Below, piece after piece: positions 35,201 to 50,200 of a stretch of DNA of 64,000 nt. This DNA is from Acanthopleura granulata. Taxonomy: Eukaryota > Mollusca > Polyplacophora > Chitonida > Chitonidae. The position numbers and the translations under genes are program-made. How positions within the stretch are numbered: position 1 is the stretch's first letter; each line of letters begins with the position of its first letter. The notes beneath the pieces were generated by a model. That model searched no databases and was not told the DNA's origin. It saw only the letters and a list, made by a program, of their open reading frames with translations. The stretch covers positions 1,899,939 to 1,963,938 of the forward strand of contig JABBOT010000027.1 in NCBI GenBank assembly GCA_016165875.1, written 5' to 3'.

Positions 35201-38200
35201 CAGAAGTGTGAGCGAGGCAGAGGAATGCGACCCAGGTGGGTGAGAAACAGAACAGAACTTTTGCAAAGCAGTATTAAATTCCAGCTTTTTAAATCTTTTA
35301 AGCAGCTTTATAATTTTACATGAAGGTTAAAGACAACAGTATTTTCTGGCCTTTGTATTTAAGGTGTGCTATCACACTCCCACACCTAGCACACTCCTGA
35401 AACAACCCCCAGATTTGCTTGATAACACACGCTTGGAATACTGAAGAGTCTTGGGAATGTGAATCTAGGTGTGCAAACCGCTCTTTTGGTCTTATGTATG
35501 AGGTGGTGGATAATCACACTGCTGCTCAACAAAAGAACGAAAGCCTGTATTGCTTTTACATTGCAAAACTGACCTATGTCTGTGTCCCAGTAATTTGATG
35601 GTGGACTTTTAAATTTTCTATGCTGCTCCATTTTGATATGTCCTTTGACCTGTTTTTCCTTTGAAATCGTTACCTGCCCTTGGAGGTGTGTCATCTGTTT
35701 TGTAAAGACCAGTGATCATTTGAATGTTATTATCAGACATCTACTGACTCATTATCTGACATCTACTTATGAATTACATGTATTATTATATATTTGGTTA
35801 TTATTAATTTGTTCAGATGTATGCATATGGAGCTGTTTTTATGCTGGTTGGGGTAACTCTGTTGTTAGATGGGCCAGCCAGGGTTTGGACTTCCTGACTG
35901 TGGCTTGTGAACCTAAGACTATGACGTGTCTGACTGACGAAGAGTTCCAGGTAATAAAGGGAGATAACTGTGTTGAGTGCCCATGGACACTATTTCTTTG
36001 CTGTCTGACAAACAAGTTTTGTGCAGTTTATGTAAATCTTTAAGACACATTAAACTTGGCATGAGCAAGGATTCCAGGTCAAACACCTTAAAAAATACAT
36101 ATTAAAAAACATAACTGAGCTATATTTAAAGGCTGCAATGTTGTAGCATTAATGACACTGTTCTGGTTTTTGTCTCATGTTAAATGTTCTTGGACATGCA
36201 TACTAATACATGCTTGGCACCGCTGTCAGGCTTGTAATATTACTCATTATTATTAAAATGTTCCAAATTAATGTAAACTAGCTGAATATCTTAAGTCATC
36301 TTGAGAAGGTTATGCAGTAAGCCTACTTTAATAGACATCGGTTCATGCTGGCTATCTCTTTGGTTAGCTATATGCGGGAAGGTCAGCCAGCACCCTGCGG
36401 ATGGTCATGGGTTTCCCACGGGCTCTGCTTGGTTTCATGCCATCATAATATGTGAAATATTTTTGAATTGGGCTAAAACATCAATCAAATCAAAATTAAT
36501 AGACAGGTAAAGTTTTCTGTTTCTTCCCATTTATCTTATTGACTGGGTGTTATCATTTTAGATGATCAATTGCGAAACACCTGTCAGGGGATCAGAAGAA
36601 GATTTTTTTATTTATTTATTTATTTGATTGATGTTTTATGCAGTATCCAAGAATATTTCAAAAAGAGATATTTGAATACTCAAATCTGATGATTTTTTAA
36701 ACTACTAATCAGAAGATCCCTGCTTTGCATGGGTTTGTGGTTAATGTCATGGTCTGTATAATTTGTCATCATTCTGATTTTTGGAACTTTAAAGTATACA
36801 TACACATACTTGCATTAACTGTTGTTTCAAACATTAAATGTTGTTTCAGAAATTGAAGCAGAGTATTAATGACTGTATAACCCACGTGATTGGAAGTGCT
36901 GAGAGAATTGTCCCGTGGAGCCCTACTCAGGGTATGTCATGCTCAACATGTTCATGGGGCAAGTCCAGTCCATATAGCATGTCTTTATTTTCATCATTTT
37001 GTACAGAAGCTGAATGGATTCCCATAGGTTATATTTGTCGGAATTCACCCAAATCTTTTCCCAATCTGGTATCACAAGAATTTGATTTTAGTAGAGATTT
37101 GAAAGCATGTAAAATCCAACAGATTCTGGGGACTCAGTGTTCATAACTTTAATGATCTGAAACAATTTCAGTTTTCTATTATAATAAAACAGTGAATTTG
37201 AATTTTTCTTTACTGAAAATCCAAGTAGATTCAGGTAGAGTTTGTTTACTGGAGTCATGATGAAAATCTGATTCCTGGATCCCCATCAAAAACCTGGCAA
37301 GATATGATGGTAATTCATGTTCATGTGCGAAATCATGTTCAGTAGACAGTACACCCTCTGGTTAAATGTGCAGATGTATGTTTATGCTACATCACTAGTA
37401 TGATTTACCCTGTATGACCTAAAATTTCGTCCATGATTAAGGTGCTCATTTTTCCTGATTCTGAGAGTTCTACTGATGTTAGAGAGGTATTTTGAGGCGT
37501 GTTTGTAAGGTGGGATGATATCCTACTGAAAAAATGTAGGTCCAAAAACAACATTTTATGACATTTTCTTGCCTCTGAAATTGCCTTGTTAAGGACGAAA
37601 TTTTGGATCATTTAAATTACATCCTTACAGAATTTCTAACATTGCCTGTCTAGGTAAGTCTATCTCCTGTGAATTCCTATCTAGTTTATTAAATGACCTC
37701 CACAGTGTTTTCTTTGTTGTAGGTTTCAAATATGGCCAGGATGTTCAGAAGGTGAACCGTATATTCTCCTGGCCAGCAGAGTCCACCAAAGTCTCACGGT
37801 CCCTCTCCCACTTGAGTGAACCAACACCCACCCCAAAACGCAGCCCGGAAACTGCTCCAGTAGAATCAGGTCAGTTGAAATAAAGCATTTCACTCCAGAA
37901 CAATGGAATGTCAGATTTAATTTTAAACTAGTGGTACCCGGTATTAAGAAAGTTCTTTAAATTAAAGAAGAATTTTTAAGCATTGGTTGTGAATATTGTG
38001 AAGTGATATTAAAGACTGCTGTTAAAATTCCTGTAAAGGCTGCTGTAGTGCTGTTATGACTACCACACCTGATTGAAGTGGTATTGTTATGTCTACCACA
38101 CTTGACTCAAGTAGTATTGTTATGACTACCACACTTGATTGAGGTGAACATTGCCGTTACAATCTGCAATAGTATTGTTATGACTACCACACTTGATTGA

Positions 38201-41200
38201 GGTAAACATTGCCGTTACAGTCTGCAATAGTGTTGTTATGACTACGGCACTTGATTGAAGTAGTATTGTTATGACTACGACACTTGATTGAGGTGAACAT
38301 TGCCGTTACAATCTGCAATAGTGTTTTCATGACTTCCACACTTGATTGAGGTGAACATTGCCGATAATATCTGCAATAGTGTTGTTATGACTACCACACC
38401 TGATTGAGGTGAACATTGCCATTGCAATCTTCAGTAGTGTTGTTATGACTACCACACCTGATTGAAGTGGTATTGTTATGTCTACCACACCTGATTGAAG
38501 TAGTGTTGTGATGACTTCCACACTTGATTGAGGTGAACATTACCATTACAGTCTGCAATAGTGTTGTTATGACTAGCTTGATTGAGGTGAGGTGAACATT
38601 GCCATTGCAATCTTCAGTAGTGTTGTTATGACTACCACACCTGATTGAAGTGGTGTTGTTATGTCTACCACACCTGATTGAAGTAGTGTTGTGATGACTT
38701 CCACACTTGATTGAGGTGAACATTGCTGTTACAATCTGTTATAGTGTGTATATGACTACCACACCTAATTGAAGTAGTATTGTTATGACTGCGACACTTG
38801 ATTGAGGTGAACATTGCCAGTACAATCTGCTATTGTGTTGTTATGACTACTATACCTGATTGAAGTAGTGTTGCTATGACTGCCACACTTGATTGAGGTG
38901 AACATTGCCAGTACAATCTGCTATTGTGTTGTTATGACTACTATACCTGATTGAAGTAGTGTTGCTATGACTGCCACACTTGATTGAAGTGAAGCAGTTT
39001 AGAGCGAGTATATCACTGTAGCTCCTAGGAATGTCCTGGGAGCAGATGGTTATCACGCTGGCTTGTTGCAATGCGGTTGCCTGTTAGAATCCAGCTGTGG
39101 CTGTTTTTGGCTGCAGCCAATGGACAGAAGGTTGGTGGTGTACTCCAGGCACTCAAGTTTCCTCCACCCATAAACTTGATCATCTTCATATGGATGAAAA
39201 TTCTTGGAAATGAATTAAACAGGTTTCTGTTTCCCATGTTATGGATTGAAGTTTGTGGTTGAAAATATTTTTTTGTTTTTTCTATGATATTTGAGTTCTG
39301 ATTTACACCATACCAAAGTGTATTTCATTTGTGTTGTGGACTTGTATATATGGAGAAGAGAAGAAACCTGTTACTATCTCTTCCTGTCGAGGATGCAGTA
39401 ACTAGCTACAGACATGAAAAGGCAGCAGACCTTGAAAAGGGGCGAGCAACTATCTGGAATCATGTTTTATTGTTTACTACCATCTGTTGGTAAACATCAA
39501 CTCCAGCAATGAGAACTGTAAAACTGGGTGTTTTGACCCCATGTACCCTGGTGAACACAGATAGTTCCACAGGATTTGTTGATAGAGTGCATCTGCTGTG
39601 AAAACCTAGTGGTATGTCATTTGGAGTAAGTTGCTAACACCTGATTCATGGCAGGCAGTAAATCTTGTGAACAAGCCTAAATGAAGGTAAGACAGAACAA
39701 AGCGTTAAGTTCAAGATCATGGAGTGCAGCAATAAAACTACTCTTAATCAAGTAGTCTTACAAACATTGAGCTGTACATATAACTGCCACATTTTTGGAT
39801 AATGATATCACCTGAGCGCTTTGTAATACGACTTCCTCTCAGGCAGTTCAGAGATAGTGTGATGCCAGGTGTGGAATGCCCTTTGAAATATCCAGGTATG
39901 ATTTGGATTTTGGATAACAGTATTATGCATTCCGTACCTAGCAGGGGTTTTTGGAATATGACAGCTCTATATTTTCATGTGAGCCCAATGTATACGGCCA
40001 TGTCTTAGTTTATGTCTTGCTTTAGGCCCGTCACTTTACTCTGATTTTCATTTTTCTGATCCTTACAAGCAGATTTTCTTTATTTTCAGTAGATGAGCCT
40101 AATTCATTTGATTTGCATTTGATAGTATTGTCGAGGACATCAAAATTGTTTTCCTCAGAACTTTCCAAGATTTGATTAATTTGATTAAGTTTATTTCACT
40201 TGTGGGTTATGTTTGTTTGGGAAGCATTCCTTGACATTATTCTTAATAAATGCACCTAAGAACTTCTGATGATACCCAGGTGCATTTACTCTGGGACACG
40301 AGATGCACACACGCCGCTTTACTAGAGCGGACATACATGTAATGAGTACAGTTTGCACGTTCAGGGGGCCGAAGTTGCAGGTGTACGCATACTGTTGATT
40401 TCTATCTCTGTTGAAAATAGTACTTACTGAAACATACATGTAGCCTTATTTGATTGAAATTGGTGTGAAGTCAAGACTCATATTGTACAGATCTATAGTT
40501 ATCAATGGCTTTATTATAGGAAGCTCTCTGTTAAGTACATGTACCTCACAGATGATGTTAAGTACATGTACCTCACAGATGATGTTAAGTACATGTACCT
40601 CACAGACGATGATTTTCTCTGCTGTCTTTTAACCATATGTAGTCATTGCACTTTGAAGGTGAAATCCAATCATCTAAATCGAAACAAAGATAGTTGTCCT
40701 GATCTTTGTTGACTTTTTTTGGCATTTATTCTTGAAGACATTTTGACGTAGATGTTAACATACTAACCTAGGCGAAACAGAAATTTGTATTTCGCCGTTG
40801 ACGAAATCTGGCAATTTGGGTCAGTAATCGTAACACCAGTTTCCATAAGGACAAGTAACACAAACCACCAAAGAAATCAAAGAATTTGAAATAAAACATT
40901 AAGACTTCTGTGTAATCATAGGCTTTTTTTGTTGCAGTTGTTAGTATCTCATGTAAAGGCTTTGATGTGTAAAACTTGGTGATTAGAAACCCTTGTGTGA
41001 TGTGCCCCAGAGGGGACGGGTTTGGGGTCAGCACAGTTTCACGTCTTCTTGTTTTGTGTTTAGAAGAAATTTGTGACTCCTTGTTCTCAAATCACCACGA
41101 CTTCCTCTCAGGCATCATCAAATTCACCATCAGCAAGCAGAATTTCATTTCTTAACTTATTGCTTAGTATACTTCCATAGTCTGAGCACTGGTGATTTTA

Positions 41201-44200
41201 ACCCCATCAACAAAATAATGTGACTTGATTGTGTCCAGTTCAAACATGCTGTTTGAAATATTAGTTTTTCATTTAGAAGGGTGGCATTTGTTTTGGACGG
41301 GACATTCTGTGGATGGTACTACTGCAGAGGCTGACTTCATTTGAGCTCTCCTCCTGCCAGGAATCATTGAAAACCAGTTGAAATCAAGCTGGAAGACGTC
41401 ACAGATCTGCACTTATCAGTTTAGGCTATTACATGAGTAGTATTAACTCATAAAGTGATAGAAAATATTTCATCTTGACTCAGGATTTCAGCATTTATTT
41501 AGCCAACCAATGTGAAATAAAATTTGCTAAAATATGGATGAAGCATTTTCTGTCGTTTTCTGTGTTAATACTTCTTGTGTACTCTGAAGATCTTTCGGAA
41601 ACTGGGAGGATACATTGTGCATGTCTGTCTTAGATTGTCATTTTTTTCATTCCTCACTTCATAGTTCTCAATCATTTAAAATGTCTGATACCTATTAATC
41701 TGGTCATGGTGTAGCAGGTGTTAGGCGCCCTATTACGTCTGAGAGAGCCCAGCAGGAGGTCAGCGTCCATGACAGCGAAGACGGCGGCCTCGTTATGGAT
41801 ATAAGTCCTTCTCCATTTCGCAACCACAAACCCAGAGGTCAGTTCTCGGTGTTACAAGTCATCCTCAGTTTGATTTCAGAATGATTGGAAACTTTACTCT
41901 CTACAATGTGTGCTCGCACTCTGCAGTAATCCTTCGTCAAATGATAGCTCTCAGTTTTTGGTCTGTTGTGGTTATTTCTGAAGGAGAGGAGTTTTTACTT
42001 TTAGTTAGTGCAGTTTCAAGTATATTACTCCTGGTTTGAGATCAGTTTTTGAAAAAAATTTTCAATGAGTCATTTATCATTTATATTTATGAGTCATGTG
42101 AGTTATTTATCCTTTGGTAGTGTGGATGAATTAGTTTCTGTCTTGTCTGCATGTTTTATCTATTTTCTCTCCTCTCTAGCATGACTGTTGGTTTTCTCAC
42201 ATCTCATTGTTCATGTTATCTGTGACTAGGCAGCCCTGGGAATGGGTCATTCTGTCTGTTGGTCAATCATACTTGTAACAGCCTATTATTTAACCTTGGC
42301 CTCCTAGCAGTTAACATGAGCCGTTCACTTAACCCGGGATCTGGGTGCAAACTGACACGAAAACCTACATTATAGGGATATAGATATAACAACTTGTTGC
42401 ATGCTATTAATTAGACTTATTAGGAGATTTACAAGTAAAAATAAGTTTTATGTAGATCCTGTATGTTGACGTCTATATCTTGATTTTAGGGCACAGGGAG
42501 TATGAAAGATGAGTAATTACCAGTTGTTAATGCTGCAATGGCATGATGGGTTCTCACAGTGTAACACGCTGGTGCTGCCATAAGTTGGCAACTTGTCTTG
42601 CATTGTAATGAAGTCACAAGGATGATAAAACAAAGGAATACAAAGTAGGTTGTAACTCAGTTAAAACTTATGAAATACGAACATGTGACAATATCGTACT
42701 ATCCATGCCTTGTTACATGCTCGCTGGTAATATGTAGGATTTAAGACACTTAAAATTGCTTTCGATATGATGTACAGGTATGCTAAAGGTGTGTGGATTC
42801 CTTTGGCTGACTGTGAGTGTTGTATATATGGTATTCAAAATGTTACACGTCTAGGATTAAATATTCCTCTTTAAATGTTTCCTACCAGTTATTATCAACA
42901 CAGATTTTCAAGGAAATGTCAAACATGGATTCACCATGTGAGGTTTTTAGGGGTCCCTCTGTGGCCCAGGGGGTTACCTTGCTAGTACAGCATAATGGCC
43001 CAGGTGCCTCTCACCAATGCGATCATTGTGAGTTCAAGCTCAGCTCAAGCTGGCTTGCTCTGCAGTCGTACGTGGGAATGATTGTGGGTTTCCCCTGGGC
43101 TCTGCCCGGTTTCCTTCCACCATGATGCTGGCCCCTATTGTATGAATGAAATATTCTTGAGTACAGCGTAAAACACCCAATCAAGTAAATAAATAAATTA
43201 ACTTTTAGTGAGCATCACTGTCCTTAGACTTCCTTTGAAACAAGGTGGCAATGTTAGATGTTCTTAAAAACTCTGACAACGGTTCTTGAATCATGCTGAA
43301 AGATCAGCCTGCTTGGGTTTATCTGGGATAAGTGAAAAATTTTCGGTTTGTGGCGTTCAAAACACATTATAACCATAGTTATTCCAGAAGAGGGGTGGAA
43401 ACAGATCTTAACTGCCACAGCCATTTTTTGGGACGTCCTTGGTACTGGTAACTGTTAAATCAAGATTTAAAATGGAATTATTACAAGGCCAGGGAGTACA
43501 CCAAGGCAGAGAAACAGAAATACTGTATAGTGTCACTTGTACCTTATGCACATGGTTTAAAGGCAAATCTAAAACAGTGTTTTGGGGTTATAGAAATAAT
43601 TCACACCTGCGTGGTTAATATTAATAACTAGTCAGTGCCTTTGATTTTCTCAGTGTGCACCTCATTACTTTTGAGGTTTTTAAGTTTGAATGCAGCACTA
43701 AAATGCTTAAAAGTACTCAAACACACAGTGCTACAGTTTGTAAATTCAAACTTGCCCACATCAAGGTAGTTTGACAGTTGAAGTTTATTGAAAATTTATT
43801 GAGAAAAAGCTGGTGGTGATAAAAATTTCCACGTATGTAATTTAGATAGCCAAAATGCTGTCATGTTCTTTATTACTCATACATAAATGTAGATGTTCAA
43901 GGATAATCCCAGTTTGCTAAACTGGTGTTGTAAATAGCAACTGAGCAAATAGTGACTTAGCAGCTGTATAGGATACACATGCACATCTCCAGCAATGGGG
44001 TCCAAGATTTGGCTTTGTATTGAAGAGTACTGGAGAACTGATTGGATAATAATGTCACACAAATAGTCTCTGGGTTGTTGATACAATATAAGTTTCTACA
44101 CTGTCATCTTGTACCTGTAGAGTTATAGGCATACCAAGGTGACCAAATGATATTACATCATTTCCAGCAGCAACAGATCCAAAAAATGGTGCTTGATGTT

Positions 44201-47200
44201 TGGATATGGTATAGAAAAAGCTGCATGTGGTGGTATGGCGTGGCATAGCATGAAAGTTTTGGGATATGTATATTTGGGGTGGAAGTTGACAAATTACTAC
44301 ATAAATGCATGCAGTAAGGAAAATTCATACACTCTCTTCTTTGGTAAGATTTTTAGCTCCTACTTGTATTTTCTATCCTGGGCCTTCTATAGACCTTTTA
44401 ACACGAGGATGTCACAACTGTTGCCATTTAGCACTTGTTAGTTAACGAAAGTCATAATATTCAGTAGAAGAACAGAATTTATTCACATTGCTGAGGATTC
44501 ATTCTCAAGGTACAGGTTGTTCTGGATTTGAACAATTATCTCCCTTGGGTGAGTTTTTGAGAATTAAAGGTTTTTGCTCATACTAAAATCTGGAGAGCAT
44601 TCATGCAGTATTTTGCACTCTTTCATGTGGATTTGACTGCTACAGTGAAGAAATAATTGAACAAGTTGCTTTTAAACCATGAATTTTTTGTTATTATATA
44701 GTGTTTATTTTCTTCCGTCTTGAGAATAATTTACATCTGTGTGGATTTCACTGCCTGGAAATATGCCATAAGTTTAATTCTTTATTCTATGTGCATACTC
44801 ATTGAAAATATTTCATCAAATATGAAAGTGTCTTGCATGCAAATCTTTGGTTTGGCAAATACCATTTTCTTGGTGGTTGGATTTCTTTCCTTTTTACTGG
44901 TGGGTTATTATAATTTGTTTTCCAATTTGCATGTAAGGATAAAGAAATTTATGTGAAGAAATAAATGATGATTTGCCATATTGTCTGTAAACAAAGTTTT
45001 TTTAGTCAACAGAAAATGCACAAAAATGTGCATGTCTTGCAGCCTTTAGTTTGTTCTGGCACAGTGCTTGTAGGATCATGAACTCTGGATCCCATTTCTT
45101 ATTCGTTTTGTGGACACTATTCTGACTGTAAAGTCGTGAAATGAAATTGAGTTTGTACAGCAGGAATGGTGTTATTCCAGTGGTGCTGGAGATGGCAGCA
45201 TTCTCAGCAGTAGTAAATATGCTGTGGCTTTCCACTATAAATCACAGGAGTACAGTCGTTGAAGAGAGTCCGTGTTTTCTCAAATCACCAGGCTATGCAT
45301 CCTCAGGTCTACTTACAATGCATGTCGTTCTCGCCTAGCTGACAAATTGACCTGTTGTCAGCAAGTGTCCATGGGCAGTTTTTGCAAAGCACTTATAACA
45401 GACGTCTATCATAATGTCTTTTGCAACGTATAGTGAATCTAAGTTAATCACTCTTATACATGTACTAATCATAAACCATAGAAACTGGTTCCCTTCAATA
45501 ATCGCCAAACCCCTATCCTAAACAACCCAAAACCTGAGTTTCCATTGGAATACATAAGAAATACTGTATAAATAACAAAAAAGCCGGTAATGTAGAAGTC
45601 ATCAGTTTTCAGTGATGCAGTGAATTCAAATTTCAGACTCCTGCATGCCATCCAATTCAAATTTCAAACTCCTCCATGCCATCCAAGTCAAATTTCAAAC
45701 TCCTGCATGCCATCCAAGTCAAATTTCAGACTCCTCCATGCCATCCAATTCAAATTTCAAACTCCTGCATGCCATCCAAGTCAAATTTCAGACTCCTGCG
45801 TGCCATTCAGTTCAAATTTCAAACTCCTGCATGCCATCCAATTCAAATTTCAGACTCCTCCATGCCATCCAATTCAAATTTCAAACTCCTGCATGCCATC
45901 CAAGTCAAATTTCAGACTCCTGCGTGCCATTCAGTTCAAATTTCAAACACTGCCATGGCATCCAATTCAAATTTCAAACTCCTCCATGCTAATCAATTCA
46001 AATTTCAAACTCCTCCGTCCCATCAAATTCAAATTTCAAACTACTCCATGCCATGCAATTCAAATTCCAAACTCATAGTCTGTGGAATACAATAGAAGGT
46101 GTACATAACCATGGTAAATGTGTGTATCACGGTGTGGTTACAGCTTTGTAAAACGTACCGCTGGGATGTTGTCAATATGAGGCAGTAGTTTGTCAAGTAG
46201 CTGTTGTTTTATGTAGCCCAATCTGCAGACCCTGTGCTCCCCAGCTTCCCTTACTCCAAGTGCATGAGAGCAGTGGAACGACTGGAGCAGGAACGCAACA
46301 GGAAACTACAGGAGAAGCATGTGATTGGCCGAGTGACGACCAGGATGTACGAGACAGACTATCACATCAGTGTGAGGCGGGTGAACTTCAGGTGGCAGAG
46401 AGGCATCAAAATAGGTGAGGCAGAAAGGACCACTGATTAGACAGCTTAAGTTGCTGTCAACCTTTTCTTAGCTGAAAGAGCAACTTTGAGTGCGATTTAT
46501 GTACCTTTTTACTTTGTTTTATTTATTTGACTGACGTTTAACGCTGTACTCCAGAATGTTTCACAATGGCAACCGACTATATTGTGGGAGGAAACTGGGC
46601 TTTGGGGAAACTCATAACCATCCACAGGTTAATTTTACTTTGATTTTGGAGACAAAACTACATTGGTTTTGCTGGCAAGTTTCAAGGCTTCACAGAAAAG
46701 TACAGTGTTATGAGTCTACACAGAATATTGTTCTCAGAACCTTCTTGAATAAACACCTTGCAAACCAGAGAAAAGGCTGAAGATTGGAAGCAGTCTGAGG
46801 GTTGCAATAGCACTAGAAATATATTTGAATCAAATAGAAAACCTCTTTCAGTCTCTTGGCTGTTCTCTTTTTTTTGATTCATGGTATTCATAACAGGCAG
46901 TCATGGTAATAGTAATCCATCTTGCAGTTATAATTTTTATTGAATAAGCTGACCAGTGGAAGTTGAGACCAGTGAAAACTTTTGTGGATCTATGTGATTG
47001 GTTTGGCAAACCATGTGAAAAATAACATGAACAGTGTACACTCCTGCAAATGCTATTTCGAAAAAATCCAAAGATGCGCTATTAGGATTATAGTTTATTT
47101 CAAGTTTTAAAGTTTGTGATTTTTGTGAGGTTCATGCAAAACCATTACACTTCCATGTTCATTGAACAGCATGTATACATGGTGATACATTGACATTTGA

Positions 47201-50200
47201 TGGTGCTGTGAGATATTTGAGGGAATGGCCATACATGTACCTGAGCATATTCTGTGAAACTATTCAGCTAGTTATATGTGAGTATGTAGGATGTCAGAAA
47301 TGCTAGCTGTCAGTGCATACATTAAGGCCTCTCTGTCTTGTCTGGCACAGGTGAGGGCCAGTTTGGGAAGGTCTACACAGCTGTCAACATGGACACTGGA
47401 GAACTCATGGCCATGAAGGAGGTAAGGTACAGGCATCTAAATCTGGATGTTCATTTAAAAAATGGCTTTCTCCCCCTGCCCCTCTCCCAATAACATAAAT
47501 ATCTGTTTTCACCCATGACGCAACCAATGTTGAGTTTTGTAACTGCACAATTAAAGTAACCTTTAATTTCATGGAGTGCTACGGCATAGATTTGGCCAGA
47601 ATTTAAAACTGGGGTGTCTCATTGGCACTTTTCCTTCTATTTCCCTATCTCTGTCATGTTAATTTTGTCAGAAATGGGTGTCTGACAGACACTGAGGCAC
47701 ACCTTGGTTAAACCTGTGTGGTGCAGAAAGTGATCAGCTGAACGTCCTGTAGAGTTTCATGCACTTGTCATATGATTTTTCACACACTGTACAGCTCAGT
47801 AATTAATGGTGAAAAATTCTTCGGTCTTTATAATTTATGACAGAATGTTACATCCTTGTTAAAGTTAAACCCAGATTTGTGGACTGATGTAAATTAACAA
47901 CTGTGTTTTGGTGCAGCAGTTTGTGTACTGATTGAAAAAACGGTGTTTATTTTTTCAGATGAAGTTTCAGCCAAATGACCACCAGGCATTCAAGGGTATT
48001 GCAGATGAAATAAAGAACTTCGAAGGAATTGAACATAAAAATTTAGTGCGCTATTATGGAGTAGAAGTACATAAGGTAATGTTCATCCAAGTTTAGAGGA
48101 ATGCTGTGTGATGCAAATATTAATTGACAATATAGATAATTTGATAATAAACTAAGGGAGGATTTGATACAGATGTGAGGTTTACATGTGTCGTTTATCA
48201 TAGTCCACATGTCTTGAATGAGATCTATGTAAGACCTTGCACTAAATCAATCAAGGCATGTTTTTGTCAACTGAGATTTACTCAGGGACAGGCTGATTAG
48301 ACAAACTGATCACTAAGAACATCTTTACTTTCACTGATTGCAATGTTGCTTTCTGGTTTGGGTTATATACCTCTTCAAAAACAAATGCTGTTGAGAAGAG
48401 ACCAAAAATCTTGCACGCAGAAGGTATACGACTAGTAACCAGGCTCTCAAACTGTTGATGATGTATAAAAATACAGGCATCAGTTCAAAGGATGCATGTA
48501 GGTATTAAACCAAGCACTTTGTGCAGGAATAAATTACTGCAGTGATGTATGGCATATTTTGTTCCTTGTAAAGTGCAGAAAATAATAAAAGCCGTGCATT
48601 TGAAATTATATTGAAATTTATGTGCCTGTCATTGGCTCCAAAAGGAAAGTGATGAAAGATTAGAGGCACACATGAAGGTGATTCTTTTTTCTCCAACTCA
48701 CTATCTTTCATGCAGGCCATAATTCGTTCATTTTGAGTATGTAACTTCACTGTCTGCAGTGATTTTGAACCGAGCATTAAAGGTCTTCGGTTTTCTCTGC
48801 ACACTCCACCCAGGAAACTCACAGCTGAAATGTAAATCAGCCAACCTAATATTAAGTATTCTTGAATTGAAATAGTCAGGACTTTCAAGAAGTGTTGGGC
48901 CGTTTGTAGTGAAAGAGTATGGTTTGAAGATTTAAAAACAATCATCACATTTTTTTTTTCAGTTCTGAGGCAACAAATTTCAAGGTAGTTCAAAACACAT
49001 GAATAATAAATAATTTTGACCAATCAGAATGCAGGATTATTTAAAGCCTGGTTACCTGATATCACATCAGTTGGGCCGGCAACTCATTATCATTCTGTCT
49101 TTTGACTGTACACAACGCAACTCTTATACATACAAATTTAACTCGATTACGGATGGTTGACTGCTACACCTTTGTCAGTGCACAGACCAGAAGAGCTGGC
49201 AGACGCCACTGTGATCAGCTTTTGGCTGCCCAAACAGTACATTGAATACAGACGGGAAAGAACCAGGCCTGAGTGACCTACCCAATTCACACAGTCAGCC
49301 AGCTTTGGGTCAGGAAAGTGTGGGTGTCTTAAGACAGCAGCTATGGGACCTTTTTGATAAAGCATATGTTTTTTTATCTAAACAGTTATCAGATGGTGTT
49401 TTTTAAATCTTCATGCCTTATTCTTTTTACTGCAATTTACGTAATACTTCTCTGGTCCTTTCCTTTAAGTGAGCGGCACCATGAATATTCATATATTTTA
49501 TGCCAGTGTTTGTCATTTGTGTTGAAAAGGATGAGTTGTTGATATTCATGGAATACTGTGATAGAGGAACCATTGAGGACGCTGCTAAGTTGGGCTTGCC
49601 TGAACATATGATCAGGAAGTACACACGGGACATGCTGGTGGCCATACACACCCTACATGAACATGGTATTGTTCACAGAGATATCAAAGGTAAGCTGAAT
49701 TGTTTATAAAGACAACAAAGGTACGCTGAACATTGTTTATGTGGACATGAAAAGTAAGCTAAACATTGTTTGTGTAGACATCAGGGGTAAGCTAAACAGA
49801 TAGCTCATATAGATATCAGAGGTAAGCTAATCAGTGTTCGTCTAGATGTTGAAGGTAAGCTTAGTGTTGTTCACACAGATATCAAGGGTAAGCTAAGTTT
49901 GAAATGATTCAACACAGTTAAATGTATGTGAATTGAATGAACAACAGGAAGTTACTTATTTTCAAGACATTTTTTTTCTAAGCCAAGAAAGGTGATCACA
50001 TTGCCATCATCCTGAACAAATAATAGTGTTTTGGGGTCCAAGGTTTTTCCCAGCTGATTTGTTCCACTTTTCAGGGGCCAATATATTTCTAACATCAGAT
50101 GGATGCTTGAAGCTGGGTGACTTTGGGTGTTCCGTTCGATTGAAGAGCCACACCACCATGCCTGGGGAAGTAAATGCACTTGTTGGAACCACTGGTAATA

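Larger units (their letters stand above)
41838..46216. other. MAP3K4 intron 16
   Basis: 4.4 kb. Contains a full SINE (42950-43199) and a 31-bp minisatellite (45628-46075). The rest shows no recognisable feature. Confidence 0.5.

Noticed and set aside
38327..39071. Repetitive minus-strand frames ([15 protein letters not shown])
   Set aside because: Translation of the intron 15 minisatellite.
45620..46095. Three overlapping 115-152-codon frames
   Set aside because: Entirely due to a 31-bp minisatellite lacking stop codons; not a gene.
48505..49023. 172-codon open frame on the minus strand inside MAP3K4 intron 19
   Set aside because: No signal of a known domain, no supporting splice or promoter context, Cys/Ile-rich composition typical of translated A+T-rich intron; longest of many chance frames.
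49507..49529. Alternative acceptor TGCCAG for MAP3K4 exon 20
   Set aside because: Its use would put the exon out of phase with exon 19; the acceptor at 49529 keeps frame and matches the family.
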